36,903 nt of DNA from Prevotella sp. (GTDB taxonomy: Bacteria; Bacteroidota; Bacteroidia; Bacteroidales; Bacteroidaceae), in NCBI GenBank assembly GCA_022764085.1, contig JALERP010000174.1:1-36903 (forward strand), given 5' to 3'. The notes below the pieces were generated by a model. The model did not search any database, was not told the DNA's origin, and saw nothing but the letters and a program-made list of their open reading frames with translations. This document shows positions 1 through 7,967 of this stretch, in pieces. Every line of letters starts with the position of its first letter. The first letter of the stretch is position 1. A program made the position numbers and the translations under genes.

Positions 1-159
1 AGTTAAGCCAAATGTATTTGCGCTTATATCCAAGGCTCTAAACTAATGGCTTTTTTCGCTACCGCTCAAGGAAACTCCTCCTAGCGACCAAAGGGAGCGA
101 TAACTCCTTAACTCCTTAACTTCCAAAAAGTTGAGCAAATGAGAAACTTGAATTATATA
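1..159. repeat. Intergenic inverted-repeat element, copy 1 (left edge truncated, with internal insertion)
   Basis: Positions 1-10 match the inner end of the left arm of the complete copy at 15801-15957. The right arm begins with TGGCTT at 47-52, is interrupted by 48 unrelated bases (53-100), and resumes as TAACTCC repeats at 101-120. The insert can fold: TCGCT at 56-60 pairs with AGCGA at 83-87 or 96-100. The 18-mer AGAAACTTGAATTATATA at 142-159 is identical in the second copy. The element ends about 20 bases before the permease start codon, so it probably supplies that gene's 5' leader. No gene lies in 1-181. The rest of the left arm is outside the window. Confidence 0.8.
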
Positions 160-181
160 ATATAATAAAATGTAGTAGGTA

Positions 182-1444
182 ATGAAGAATCTGAAGGTAC
201 GTTTGGCACTGATGAATTTCCTGGAGTTTGCAGTATGGGGAGCATACCTCACCTGCATGGGCCGCTATTTGGGGAATATTGGTATAGGCACGGAGATAGG
301 TTATTTCTACTCCATGCAGGGAGTGGTTTCTATTTTTATGCCGGCGATAATAGGTATTGTTGCCGACCGTTGGATTCCGGCACAGAGAATGCTTGGAATA
401 TGTCATCTTGTGGCAGCTGTATTCATGATTCTCACGGCATGGTATGGAGCTACTGCCGAGGGCGGTGTGGATTTCGCCACCATCTTCTCGCTCTATTCCA
501 TATCGGTGGCATTCTACATGCCAACACTGGCATTGTCCAATTCTGTGGCATATACGGCATTGCGCAAGGCGGGAATGGACACTGTGAAGGACTTCCCGCC
601 AATAAGAGTGTTCGGTACGGTTGGTTTCATCTGTACCATGTGGTTTGTTGACATTATGGGCTTCCAAACCAACCAGTGGCAGTTTGTCACCTCGGCTGCA
701 TTAGGAATAGTGCTGTTCCTTTATTCGTTCACATTGCCCAAGTGTCCTGTGACAAAGGAGGCAAAGCACCGTTCGCTCTCTGAGGCGTTCGGCCTGCAGG
801 CTTTCGCACTTTTCCGCCAGAGGCAGCTTGCCCTGTTCTTCATCTTCTCGATGCTGCTTGGCATCAGTCTTCAGATTACCAACGGCTATGCCAATCCTTT
901 TATCAGCAGTTTTGCATCCCAGGCTGAATATGCCGACACGTTTGGCGTGCAGCACGCCAATATCCTTATATCATTGTCACAGATTAGCGAGACGTTCTGC
1001 ATCTTGTTGATACCGTTCTGCATGAAGCGTTTTGGAATCAAGAACGTGATGCTTATAGCCATGTTTGCCTGGGTATTGCGTTTTGGTCTTTTCGGTACGG
1101 GCAACCCAGGCGGAGGCGTGTGGATGTTCATCCTGTCGATGATTGTATATGGTGTGGCTTTTGACTTTTTCAATGTCAGCGGCTCATTGTTCGTTGACCA
1201 GAACACTGCTCCTGAGATACGCTCCAGTGCCCAGGGACTTTTCATGCTTATGACCAATGGAATAGGCGGGACAATAGGAGTGATTGTGGCACAGGAGATA
1301 ATCAATGCATATACTTATGGAATTACCATAGGCGACAATTTCTATACTGTGGGCGAATGGTCAACCTGCTGGTATATCTTTGCGGCATACGCCCTTTTAG
1401 TGGGAGTGGTGTTCGCAATAGTGTTTCACCCCAAAAAACAGTGA
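182..1444 (+). CDS. nupG: Nucleoside permease (NupG/XapB-type, MFS nucleoside:H+ symporter family)
   Basis: A 420-residue inner-membrane protein with about 12 hydrophobic segments, the usual length for NupG-type nucleoside:proton symporters. The N-terminus (LMNFLEFAVWGAYLTCMGRY) and the segment QGVVSIFMPAIIGIVADRW match the family pattern of an early aromatic/charged helix followed by a G-x-x-A-D-R-W loop. In this family the protein imports purine and pyrimidine nucleosides using the proton gradient. The ATG at 182 follows an AT-rich leader with no clear Shine-Dalgarno, which is normal in Bacteroidetes. Six bases separate it from the next gene, so it heads the run of + strand genes to 6565. 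Substrate range is inferred from family only. Confidence 0.88.
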   Translation: MKNLKVRLALMNFLEFAVWGAYLTCMGRYLGNIGIGTEIGYFYSMQGVVSIFMPAIIGIVADRWIPAQRMLGICHLVAAVFMILTAWYGATAEGGVDFATIFSLYSISVAFYMPTLALSNSVAYTALRKAGMDTVKDFPPIRVFGTVGFICTMWFVDIMGFQTNQWQFVTSAALGIVLFLYSFTLPKCPVTKEAKHRSLSEAFGLQAFALFRQRQLALFFIFSMLLGISLQITNGYANPFISSFASQAEYADTFGVQHANILISLSQISETFCILLIPFCMKRFGIKNVMLIAMFAWVLRFGLFGTGNPGGGVWMFILSMIVYGVAFDFFNVSGSLFVDQNTAPEIRSSAQGLFMLMTNGIGGTIGVIVAQEIINAYTYGITIGDNFYTVGEWSTCWYIFAAYALLVGVVFAIVFHPKKQ

Positions 1445-1450
1445 CAGGCA

Positions 1451-2050
1451 ATGGAAGACAAATTGAGATTGGCTTTAGACAGTATCGGCAGTATCAAGAA
1501 AGACGATAACCTGTGCGTGGTGCAGCTGAGGGAGAAAGAACATAATCTGCTGTTGACCTTTATTACTGACCAGGAAATGGGGCGTCAACTGTCGATGAGG
1601 ATAGACGGGTCGCCGGCAGGTAAGTTCAGGTTGCACAGGCTTTTGCCCGAAGTGATGTGGGAGTCGCTGCGTGGCTTTTCTGATTCGGAAGACTATGAGA
1701 TGTGCATAGAGTCGGTTGAGGGCGACGGTGAATACCACACCCTGCTTCACAACAAGATTTTTGGCGGGCATTATGACATAAGGCTTGCCGATGCAGTGCT
1801 TTTGCAGGAGGTGAGCGGCATACCATTATATATTAAGGAAAGTCTTGCCAAGAGCCAGATGTTCCCCTGCAGCGGCAACCGCAATGTCACGGCATTGCCG
1901 CTTAATGTGATGCCTTTGGATGTATTGGAGAAAACCCTCGCCGAATGTATTGAGAACGAGGACTATCGTACAGCCAAAAGACTTAATGACGAGATTAATA
2001 AACGTAAATCATCTATTACTAAGGAGGATCAACCAGATGAAGGAAATTAG
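1451..2050 (+). CDS. Bifunctional nuclease (DUF151/BFN) domain protein with C-terminal UvrB/UvrC motif
   Basis: A 199-residue protein. Residues about 15-135 look like the BFN/DUF151 domain (includes LPEVMWESL and the strand pair around IRLADAVLLQEVSGIPLYI). Residues about 155-190 (LEKTLAECIENEDYRTAKRL) match the UvrB/UvrC helical-hairpin motif that mediates protein-protein contact in nucleotide excision repair. This two-part arrangement is common in Bacteroidetes; its cellular role is not settled, and nuclease activity is known only for a few relatives. The gene follows the permease by 6 bases and overlaps rsmE by 14 bases, so translation of the two is probably coupled. Confidence 0.82.
   Translation: MEDKLRLALDSIGSIKKDDNLCVVQLREKEHNLLLTFITDQEMGRQLSMRIDGSPAGKFRLHRLLPEVMWESLRGFSDSEDYEMCIESVEGDGEYHTLLHNKIFGGHYDIRLADAVLLQEVSGIPLYIKESLAKSQMFPCSGNRNVTALPLNVMPLDVLEKTLAECIENEDYRTAKRLNDEINKRKSSITKEDQPDEGN
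2021..2027 (+). promoter_or_regulatory. Strong Shine-Dalgarno that fixes the rsmE start
   Basis: AAGGAGG lies inside the 3' end of the preceding gene and 9 bases before the ATG at 2037. Near-perfect Shine-Dalgarno sequences are rare in this window, so it supports 2037 rather than an upstream in-frame start around 1920. Confidence 0.8.
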
Positions 2051-2795
2051 ATTCTTTTATGACCCCAACGCGCCTGAATCAACAGAATTGCCCGATGATG
2101 AGGCTATGCATGCGCTGAGGGTTCTGCGCCTGAAAAGTGGTGACAGTTTTATGTTGATGGACGGCAGGGGTACTTACTACCGTGCGGAAGTGACCTTGGC
2201 TGCCACTAAGAAATGTATGTACCGTATAGTGGAGACCCTACCGCAGGAACCGCAGTGGATGGGTAAGCTGAACATTGCCATCGGTCCCACCAAAATGATG
2301 GATCGTATGGAGTGGCTTGTCGAGAAAGGAACGGAAATTGGTTTTGACGGAATCACTTTCGTCAACTGTAAGAACTCTGAGCGAAGGGTGGTGAAGACTA
2401 CACGCTTGGAGAAGATAATAGTCTCTGCCACCAAGCAGAGCCATAAGCCTTGGAAACCTACTGTCACAGAGATCGTTCCACTGAAGACTTTCCTTGAGAC
2501 TCCTCTCGAGGGCAGGAAATACATAGCTCACTGCTATGAGGAGATTGAGCGAAAGGATTTATATAGTGAATTAATCAACGCACCCGTCAAGGACGAAAAT
2601 ATTACAGTGCTGGTCGGACCTGAGGGAGATTTCTCAATAGATGAGGTCGAGAAGGCATTGGAGGCAGGATGGATTCCTGTTTCATTGGGTGAAAGCCGCC
2701 TGCGCACCGAGACTGCCGCTCTATATGCTATCATGATGATGCGCCTGGTGGGAAGGAAAGAAATGAAGGAAATAAAGGAAGGTCAGGAAAGTTGA
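2037..2795 (+). CDS. rsmE: 16S rRNA (uracil(1498)-N(3))-methyltransferase RsmE
   Basis: A 252-residue SPOUT-class methyltransferase that methylates N3 of U1498 in 16S rRNA. The N-terminal PUA-like part is residues about 1-70 (HALRVLRLKSGDSFMLMDG). The knotted C-terminal domain carries the family signatures EWLVEKGTEIGFDGI, SATKQSHK, VLVGPEGDFS and VSLGESRLRTETAAL, which form the S-adenosylmethionine pocket. Length is normal. The start is chosen from the AAGGAGG ribosome site and the PUA boundary; it overlaps the previous stop by 14 bases. The following gene begins with a TTG inside the rsmE stop region (4-base overlap). Confidence 0.95.
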   Translation: MKEIRFFYDPNAPESTELPDDEAMHALRVLRLKSGDSFMLMDGRGTYYRAEVTLAATKKCMYRIVETLPQEPQWMGKLNIAIGPTKMMDRMEWLVEKGTEIGFDGITFVNCKNSERRVVKTTRLEKIIVSATKQSHKPWKPTVTEIVPLKTFLETPLEGRKYIAHCYEEIERKDLYSELINAPVKDENITVLVGPEGDFSIDEVEKALEAGWIPVSLGESRLRTETAALYAIMMMRLVGRKEMKEIKEGQES

Positions 2796-4129
2796 AACGC
2801 AGGAATATACTTTATACAGTTTTGGCTGTTGCCCTTGTTGCGGTGATAGTATTGGTTGGCGTGACCTACATTAAGAGCGACGGCTATATCAACGTCATAC
2901 CATCGGGAGTCAAGGCTCTTATGGCTGTTGATTTCAAGAAGTTGGGTGATGTCAATATTGATGAATTCAAGGATTGTGGTGTGGATTTCAGCCGCAAGTC
3001 ATACTTGTTTGAAACTGCCGACGGTTCCATAGGACTTGTCGCGGCTGTTGATAGTGAGGATGACGTTGACAAATGGATTGGGAGTCTTTCAAAGTCAGGT
3101 AAGGCTTCTGCTTTGTCCGAGCGCAAGGGATATAAGTTTGCTGTCGTATATGATAATTTCCTTTTGGGATATTCCTCGTCGGCACTGCTTGTTATGGGAC
3201 CTGCCGTGGGTGACGAACATGCACAGCTGCAGCGCAGGATGGTCAAGTATCTGTCCTCTGACAAGGACGCCGTCAGCGAGTCACCCCTTTATCAGCGTCT
3301 TTCTTCGATGGAAGGGCAGTTGGTGCTTGTGGCGCGGGCTGATGCCTTGCCCGACAAGTTTGTCACGCCATTGACGTTGGGTGCGCCCAAGGGCACATCG
3401 CCTGAGCGACTTTGTATTGCAGCCTCGATGGAATTGGATGGCGGATGTCTTGAGGTAATAAGTCACACATTCTCTTTCGACAAGAATATTGATGCGGCTA
3501 TCAGAAAATCGCTGTCTAATCTCAAACCCTTTGGCGACAAGTTTCTCCCCACCATTTCCTCCGACAACCTGCTGACGATTGCATGCGGAGTAAAAGGTGA
3601 CAGATTTGTGGAGATGCTTCGCGCCAATGAGTCGCTTCGCACTATGCTTATGGGCATAAACACCACCATAGACATTGACAAGATGCTGCGCGGTGTTGAA
3701 GGCGACATGCTCGTGGCTGTGCCATCTCTATCTGATGACAGTCTCCCGATTTCCATTCTTGCCGAAGCCAAGGACGTGTCGTGGATGGAAGACGTGGCAT
3801 ACTGGAAGAAATCCTGTCCGGCTGGTTCAAGGATTGAGGATGCCGGAATGAATACCTGGAGAATAACGGGCAAGCAGTTCAATGCCTGGTTCGGAGTGGC
3901 TGACGGTGGTCTCCTGTATGTAGTCCCAACGCAGGAAGCGGTTGGGACAATAGGTGAGAAATCATCAAGTCCATTGTCTCCCGAGGTATTGTCGAAAGTG
4001 AAGGGCAGTCGTTTTGTGGCAATTCTCAGCATTGGGTCAGCAGCCAAACAGAAACCGGAGCTTTCGGTAATCTCATCGTTTTTGCCTGAGTTGAAAACAA
4101 TAGTTTTTAAAATGAAGAGTGAAGAATGA
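2792..4129 (+). CDS. DUF4836-like exported protein, function unknown
   Basis: A 445-residue protein starting at a TTG that overlaps the rsmE stop (TTGA); AGGAAAG just upstream can act as ribosome site. Residues 1-25 (basic start, then VLAVALVAVIVLVGVTYI) form a membrane anchor or uncleaved signal, so the rest should be periplasmic or surface-exposed. The opening after the anchor (INVIPSGVKALMAVDFKKLG) resembles Bacteroidetes DUF4836 proteins, which repeat a 'value is known/measured' beta-rich layout. No catalytic motif is visible. It overlaps the ABC ATPase gene by 4 bases, which suggests a role with that transporter. The family name is a recollection, not a search result. Confidence 0.72.
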   Translation: MKRRNILYTVLAVALVAVIVLVGVTYIKSDGYINVIPSGVKALMAVDFKKLGDVNIDEFKDCGVDFSRKSYLFETADGSIGLVAAVDSEDDVDKWIGSLSKSGKASALSERKGYKFAVVYDNFLLGYSSSALLVMGPAVGDEHAQLQRRMVKYLSSDKDAVSESPLYQRLSSMEGQLVLVARADALPDKFVTPLTLGAPKGTSPERLCIAASMELDGGCLEVISHTFSFDKNIDAAIRKSLSNLKPFGDKFLPTISSDNLLTIACGVKGDRFVEMLRANESLRTMLMGINTTIDIDKMLRGVEGDMLVAVPSLSDDSLPISILAEAKDVSWMEDVAYWKKSCPAGSRIEDAGMNTWRITGKQFNAWFGVADGGLLYVVPTQEAVGTIGEKSSSPLSPEVLSKVKGSRFVAILSIGSAAKQKPELSVISSFLPELKTIVFKMKSEE

Positions 4130-4770
4130 ACAAGATTGTATTTAGGAATGTACTTCCATCGGTGTTCGCTAATCGCACAGACTTGAGCTCGGATATCTGG
4201 CAAGGCGATGTGACGTTCGAGCGAGGTCATCTTTATTTGGTGGAGGCCGCAAGCGGACAGGGAAAGAGCACGTTTTGCAGTTATGTAGTAGGCTACCGCA
4301 ATGATTATACAGGAGAGGTGTTGTTCGACGATACCGATAGCAGCCGGCTGAAACTTAGCCAATGGATAGACATACGCAAGTCGCATGTCAGCCATCTTTT
4401 TCAAGAACTGCGCCTGTTCCCCGAACTTACGGCTATGGAGAATGTTGAGATAAAGAACAAGCTCACAAAGTTTAAGTGCCGCCGTCAGATTGAGCAGTGG
4501 TTTGAGATGCTTGGAATAGCCGACAAGATGGACTCAAAGATAGGCCGCATGTCATTCGGTCAGCAGCAGAGGGTGGCACTCATACGTTCGCTTGTGCAAC
4601 CATTCGACTTCCTGCTTGCCGACGAGCCGATAAGCCACCTCGACGATAACAACTCGCGCATAATGGGCGAGATAATGATGCAGGAGGCAAAAAGCCAGGG
4701 AGCGGGAGTAATAGTGACGAGCATAGGTAAACATATTGACTTGAACTACGAAAGGGTATTGAAGTTATGA
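4126..4770 (+). CDS. ABC transporter ATP-binding protein (LolD/MacB-like)
   Basis: A 214-residue nucleotide-binding protein. Walker A is AASGQGKST (about residues 40-48), Q-loop HLFQELRLFPELT, signature MSFGQQQRV, Walker B FDFLLADEP followed by the D-loop SHLDD. The H-loop region reads GVIVTSIGKH; the histidine normally found two residues after the last strand valine appears replaced by serine. ATGA overlaps on both sides tie it to the exported protein upstream and the permease downstream. LolD/MacB-type ATPases drive mechanotransmission rather than classic import, which would fit a periplasmic partner. Substrate unknown. Confidence 0.85.
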   Translation: MNKIVFRNVLPSVFANRTDLSSDIWQGDVTFERGHLYLVEAASGQGKSTFCSYVVGYRNDYTGEVLFDDTDSSRLKLSQWIDIRKSHVSHLFQELRLFPELTAMENVEIKNKLTKFKCRRQIEQWFEMLGIADKMDSKIGRMSFGQQQRVALIRSLVQPFDFLLADEPISHLDDNNSRIMGEIMMQEAKSQGAGVIVTSIGKHIDLNYERVLKL

Positions 4771-5972
4771 ATCTCGTTTGGAAACTACTGCGCCAGCATG
4801 TCAGTGTGCCGCAGTTCATAGGTTTTTTCTTTGCCAATCTATGTGGAATGCTCATAGTGCTGTTGGGATTCCAGTTCTACCGCGACGTGTTGCCTGTATT
4901 CACCCAGAGCGACTCGTTCATGGGGGCGGAATACGTCATCTTAAGCAAGAAGATTACCGCAGGCAATACAATCTCCGGTAGAAGCAACTCGTTTGCGCCT
5001 GCTGATGTCCAGGATATTGAGGAACAACCCTTTGCCGACAAGGTGGGCAAGTTCACATCCACCGAATACAAGGTGGATGCGCGAATGGGAATAAACGGTA
5101 CCCCGGTGCTGTCCTCGGAACTGTTCTTTGAGAGTGTGCCTGACGGTTTCGTTGACATCTCCCTTGACAGTTGGCAGTGGAAGGAGGGTGACAATAGCGT
5201 GCCCATCATCCTTCCTCGCACTTATATTGCCATGTATAACTTCGGATTTGCCCACAACCATTCATTGCCAAAGATTAGCGACGGTCTTGTGGGGATGATT
5301 GACTTCAGGATCTTCATCCATGGCAATGGCAGAAGCGATGAATATAAAGGCAAGGTGATTGGTTTCTCCTCGCGTCTCAACTCTATCCTTGTGCCGCAGG
5401 CCTTTATGGATTGGAGTAATGCCACCTATGCCCCCGGTGAAAAGAGTGAACCAACGCGACTCATAGTGGAAGTGGCCAATCCTGCCGACGAGCGCATTGC
5501 CAAGTATATTGACGAGAACTCGCTTGACACCGAGAACAACAATCTCGATGCCGAGAAGACAACATATTTCCTCAAGATGGTTGTCATGCTCGTGATGGCA
5601 ATCGGTCTTGTAATCTCCCTGCTGAGCTTTTATATACTGATGCTCAGCATATACCTGCTTGTGCAGAAGAATGCCTCGAAACTCGAGAACCTGCTGCTCA
5701 TAGGCTATGGTCCCTCGCTTGTGGCAATGCCCTACCAGATGCTCACCATCGGTCTGAATCTTCTCGTGCTTGTGATAGCGTGGGCGGTGTTGGCTGTGCT
5801 TCGCGGTTATTACATGGAAGTGGTTGAGACTCTGTTCCCCGATATTGACGAGGGAAGCATGATGCCGTCTGTGGTAGTGGGGCTCGCCCTCTTTGCCCTG
5901 ATTTCCATAATCAACGTCATTGCGGTGCGCCGCAAGGTGATGTCGTTAAGAGGTGCAAATGACAAAAGTTAA
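4767..5972 (+). CDS. FtsX/MacB-like ABC transporter permease
   Basis: A 401-residue membrane protein with the MacB/FtsX plan: one N-terminal transmembrane helix (residues about 17-40, FIGFFFANLCGMLIVLLGF), a large periplasmic domain (about 45-265), then three helices near 270-300, 320-350 and 370-390. Overlaps the ATPase gene by ATGA, so the two almost certainly form one transporter. The opening PQFIGFFFANLCGM is typical of Bacteroidetes permeases of this class. Nothing in the sequence identifies what it moves or signals. Confidence 0.82.
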   Translation: MNLVWKLLRQHVSVPQFIGFFFANLCGMLIVLLGFQFYRDVLPVFTQSDSFMGAEYVILSKKITAGNTISGRSNSFAPADVQDIEEQPFADKVGKFTSTEYKVDARMGINGTPVLSSELFFESVPDGFVDISLDSWQWKEGDNSVPIILPRTYIAMYNFGFAHNHSLPKISDGLVGMIDFRIFIHGNGRSDEYKGKVIGFSSRLNSILVPQAFMDWSNATYAPGEKSEPTRLIVEVANPADERIAKYIDENSLDTENNNLDAEKTTYFLKMVVMLVMAIGLVISLLSFYILMLSIYLLVQKNASKLENLLLIGYGPSLVAMPYQMLTIGLNLLVLVIAWAVLAVLRGYYMEVVETLFPDIDEGSMMPSVVVGLALFALISIINVIAVRRKVMSLRGANDKS

Positions 5973-5992
5973 TATAACACACTTATTTTGAT

Positions 5993-6565
5993 ATGATGAA
6001 CAGATTATTCGCATTGTGTTTTGCTATGGCTTCTTTTATTACAGCCGGAGCAGTCGAGATTAAGGATGTGTTTTCGGCGATGCCTGATTCCGTCTTGCCC
6101 ACGCTCACGCGCAATAACCGGCTTGACATGGTGGATTTCGTGGCATCGGGCATGAAGGCAGAAGTTAGCGATGTCTTTGACGGTAAGGCCACTCTCGATA
6201 CTCTCACAGCCGACTATCTTCACCTTACCCTCAGCGAGGCTGTCAAGGTGGAGATGAAACTGCTTAAGTCGTCAGTCGCCCTTGCCGACTCGTCCGAATG
6301 CGTGGTGTGTCTTGTCATGTCCTATGGTGTAAAACCCAAGGAGAGTAGTGTGAGCCTGTTCACTGCCAAGTGGAAGCCGCTGCCCCTGCCCGAAGTGTTG
6401 GAGGGTGGGGAAGTGACCACTTTGTCTCCCTTGAATACTGATATCGTCCGTCGTCACGTGGATTTGATTGAGTATAGGGAAGAAGAAGAGGAAAAAGAAA
6501 CAAAAAGTACGGATTCTAAGTTAACGATACTTAAATGGAATGGGAGAACATATAATAAAAATTAA
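5993..6565 (+). CDS. DUF3256 family exported protein
   Basis: A 190-residue protein with a signal peptide (residues 1-21, RLFALCFAMASFITAGA, likely cut after AGA). The mature start IKDVFSAMPDSVLPTLTRNN is the characteristic opening of the Bacteroidetes DUF3256 family, whose function is unknown. The C-terminus ends in a Glu/Lys-rich stretch (EEEEEKETKS) before a short final strand. It lies 20 bases after the permease gene and is the last gene of the + strand run. Either ATG, at 5993 or 5996, could be used. Confidence 0.85.
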   Translation: MMNRLFALCFAMASFITAGAVEIKDVFSAMPDSVLPTLTRNNRLDMVDFVASGMKAEVSDVFDGKATLDTLTADYLHLTLSEAVKVEMKLLKSSVALADSSECVVCLVMSYGVKPKESSVSLFTAKWKPLPLPEVLEGGEVTTLSPLNTDIVRRHVDLIEYREEEEEKETKSTDSKLTILKWNGRTYNKN

Positions 6566-6614
6566 TTATTTAGGATTTAATAAATTATTAGGGTAATATT
6601 ATGAAAAAAATCTG

Positions 6615-6622
6615 TAATTTTG
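6615..6622 (+). promoter_or_regulatory. Candidate Bacteroidetes -7 box with no gene downstream
   Basis: TAATTTTG matches the TAnnTTTG form of the Bacteroidetes primary-sigma promoter. No TTTG is seen at the expected distance upstream, so the match is half a promoter in AT-rich DNA. If active, transcription would start near 6629 and run into the terminator at 6665-6698. Confidence 0.4.
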
Positions 6623-6628
6623 TAGAGT

Positions 6629-6698
6629 GTTTTTCATGGTATTAGATTATTAAGGTTAATGAAGGACGGCAGATCGAGAGATTAGCCGTCTTTTTTTT
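6629..6698 (+). ncRNA. Candidate orphan small RNA (about 70 nt)
   Basis: The stretch lies between a -7-like box and a strong intrinsic terminator, with no real gene inside (only a five-codon ATG frame near 6636). It would end in a GACGGC/GCCGTC hairpin plus eight T. The alternative is that this is only the 3' trailer and terminator of the DUF3256 transcript. No known RNA family was recognised. Confidence 0.3.
6665..6698 (+). terminator. Intrinsic terminator
   Basis: GACGGC (6665-6670) pairs with GCCGTC (6685-6690) around a 14-base loop, followed by T at 6691-6698. The T-run overlaps the stop codon of the opposite-strand hydrolase gene. There is no T-run on the minus strand side, so it mainly stops + strand transcription. 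Confidence 0.85.
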
Positions 6699-7344
6699 AT
6701 TTGAAATAAGGATTGCACTCCATCTCATCTTTCAGCACAGTCTGTGGACCATGTCCGGGAAGTATCACAGTGTCGGGCGGCATCTTGTCCTTTAATGACT
6801 TCAGGCTGCAAACAATATCGTCAAAACTGCCCAACTCGAAGTCTGTCCTGCCGATGCTCATCCTGAACAGAGTGTCGCCACTGAACGCTATGCCTTCCTC
6901 CTTACAGTAGAAGAACACGGAGCCGGGAGTGTGGCCGGGGGTGGGGATTATGGTGAAAACGTGATTTCCGAATACTATCACGTCGTCATCGGCAAGATAC
7001 TTGCCCACTGGCGGCATCTCATATCCCAATGACTGTCCGCAGAACTCGCGGCATTGGGCTTCGAGCTTGCTTTGCAGATACTCATCCTTGGCGGATACCT
7101 CGGGCTTCAGTGCGTATTGCTCGAATATCGTGTTGTCGCCGAAGTGGTGGTCAACATGTCCGTGGGTGGCAACCAGATGTTTAAGCGTGATACCCTCCTT
7201 CCTCACGTATTCCGTGATGGCAGTGCGTTCCTCAGGGTAGAGTGCGCCGCAGTCAACCACAATACCCTCACGTGTGTCGTCGCTGACGACAAAGCAATTC
7301 TCCTGAAAGGGATTGCATACAAATCGTTGTATTTTCAAACTCAT
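6697..7344 (-). CDS. MBL-fold metallo-hydrolase (glyoxalase II-like)
   Basis: A 215-residue single-domain metallo-beta-lactamase-fold hydrolase. Metal-binding motifs are in order: THGHVDHH (about residue 60), TPGHTPGS (about 135), FSGDTLF with its bridging Asp (about 155) and LPGHG (about 198). This set matches the YcbL/GloB-like group, which often hydrolyse thioesters such as S-lactoylglutathione. The C-terminal substrate domain of true glyoxalase II is absent, so the thioester is not identified. Its ATG overlaps the rsmG stop (ATGA), so the two genes are co-translated. Cytoplasmic. Confidence 0.9.
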   Translation of the reverse strand: MSLKIQRFVCNPFQENCFVVSDDTREGIVVDCGALYPEERTAITEYVRKEGITLKHLVATHGHVDHHFGDNTIFEQYALKPEVSAKDEYLQSKLEAQCREFCGQSLGYEMPPVGKYLADDDVIVFGNHVFTIIPTPGHTPGSVFFYCKEEGIAFSGDTLFRMSIGRTDFELGSFDDIVCSLKSLKDKMPPDTVILPGHGPQTVLKDEMECNPYFK

Positions 7345-7961
7345 ATAGGTAGATAAATTACGTATTTCTCCTTAAACCATTCCTCGTCAAACCATTGCGA
7401 AATCTCGGTCACTTCCACATACTTGCGGAAAGGCTGTATCTCGCCTTCCACATTTCCTCCTTTCAGGCAGATAATGCCGTTGGGCATACTGTTGCGTTGT
7501 TTGTCGGAAATATTCTTCCTCACTATACGCTCGAGGTCGGGCAGCGGCATCACGGCACGGCTCACCACAAAGTCATACTTGCCCTTCTCTTCCTCTCCGC
7601 GCTTGTGCACAGGCGTGCAGTTCTTCAGTCCTATGGCATTCGCCACCTCAGTAGCCACACGTATCTTCTTGCCGGTGCCGTCGATAAGTTGAAAACGGCA
7701 GTTGGGGAAGAGGATTGCCAATGGTATGCCAGGGAATCCGCCTCCGGTGCCGAAGTCGAGAATGTCGGTGTCATCCTTGAATTTTATGGTTTTGGCTATG
7801 GCTAATGAGTGAAGCACGTGGTGTTCATACAAGTTGTCGATGTCCTTGCGGGAAATCACGTTGATTTTGCTGTTCCAGTCCTGATACAGTTCATACAAGG
7901 CATCAAACTGCCGACGCTGTACGTCGGTAATATCTGTGAAATATTTTGTTATGATATTCAT
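7341..7961 (-). CDS. rsmG: 16S rRNA (guanine(527)-N(7))-methyltransferase RsmG (GidB)
   Basis: A 206-residue class I methyltransferase that makes m7G527 in 16S rRNA. The SAM-binding motif I is ILDFGTGGGFPGIPLAI (about residues 67-83), followed by the acidic LIDGTGKKI and the family element YDFVVSRAVMPL. The N-terminal helix set (DALYELYQDWNSKINVISRK) is diagnostic of RsmG. Length is standard. It sits between a lipoprotein gene (6 bases) and the MBL hydrolase gene (4-base overlap), so it is in a three-gene minus-strand unit. Confidence 0.95.
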   Translation of the reverse strand: MNIITKYFTDITDVQRRQFDALYELYQDWNSKINVISRKDIDNLYEHHVLHSLAIAKTIKFKDDTDILDFGTGGGFPGIPLAILFPNCRFQLIDGTGKKIRVATEVANAIGLKNCTPVHKRGEEEKGKYDFVVSRAVMPLPDLERIVRKNISDKQRNSMPNGIICLKGGNVEGEIQPFRKYVEVTEISQWFDEEWFKEKYVIYLPI

Positions 7962-7967
7962 GTTCTA

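Noticed and set aside
3463..4404. Long minus-strand open frame opposite the DUF4836-like and ABC genes
   Set aside because: It is antisense to two well-supported overlapping genes, has no domain and no start context; it reflects codon bias of the + strand genes.
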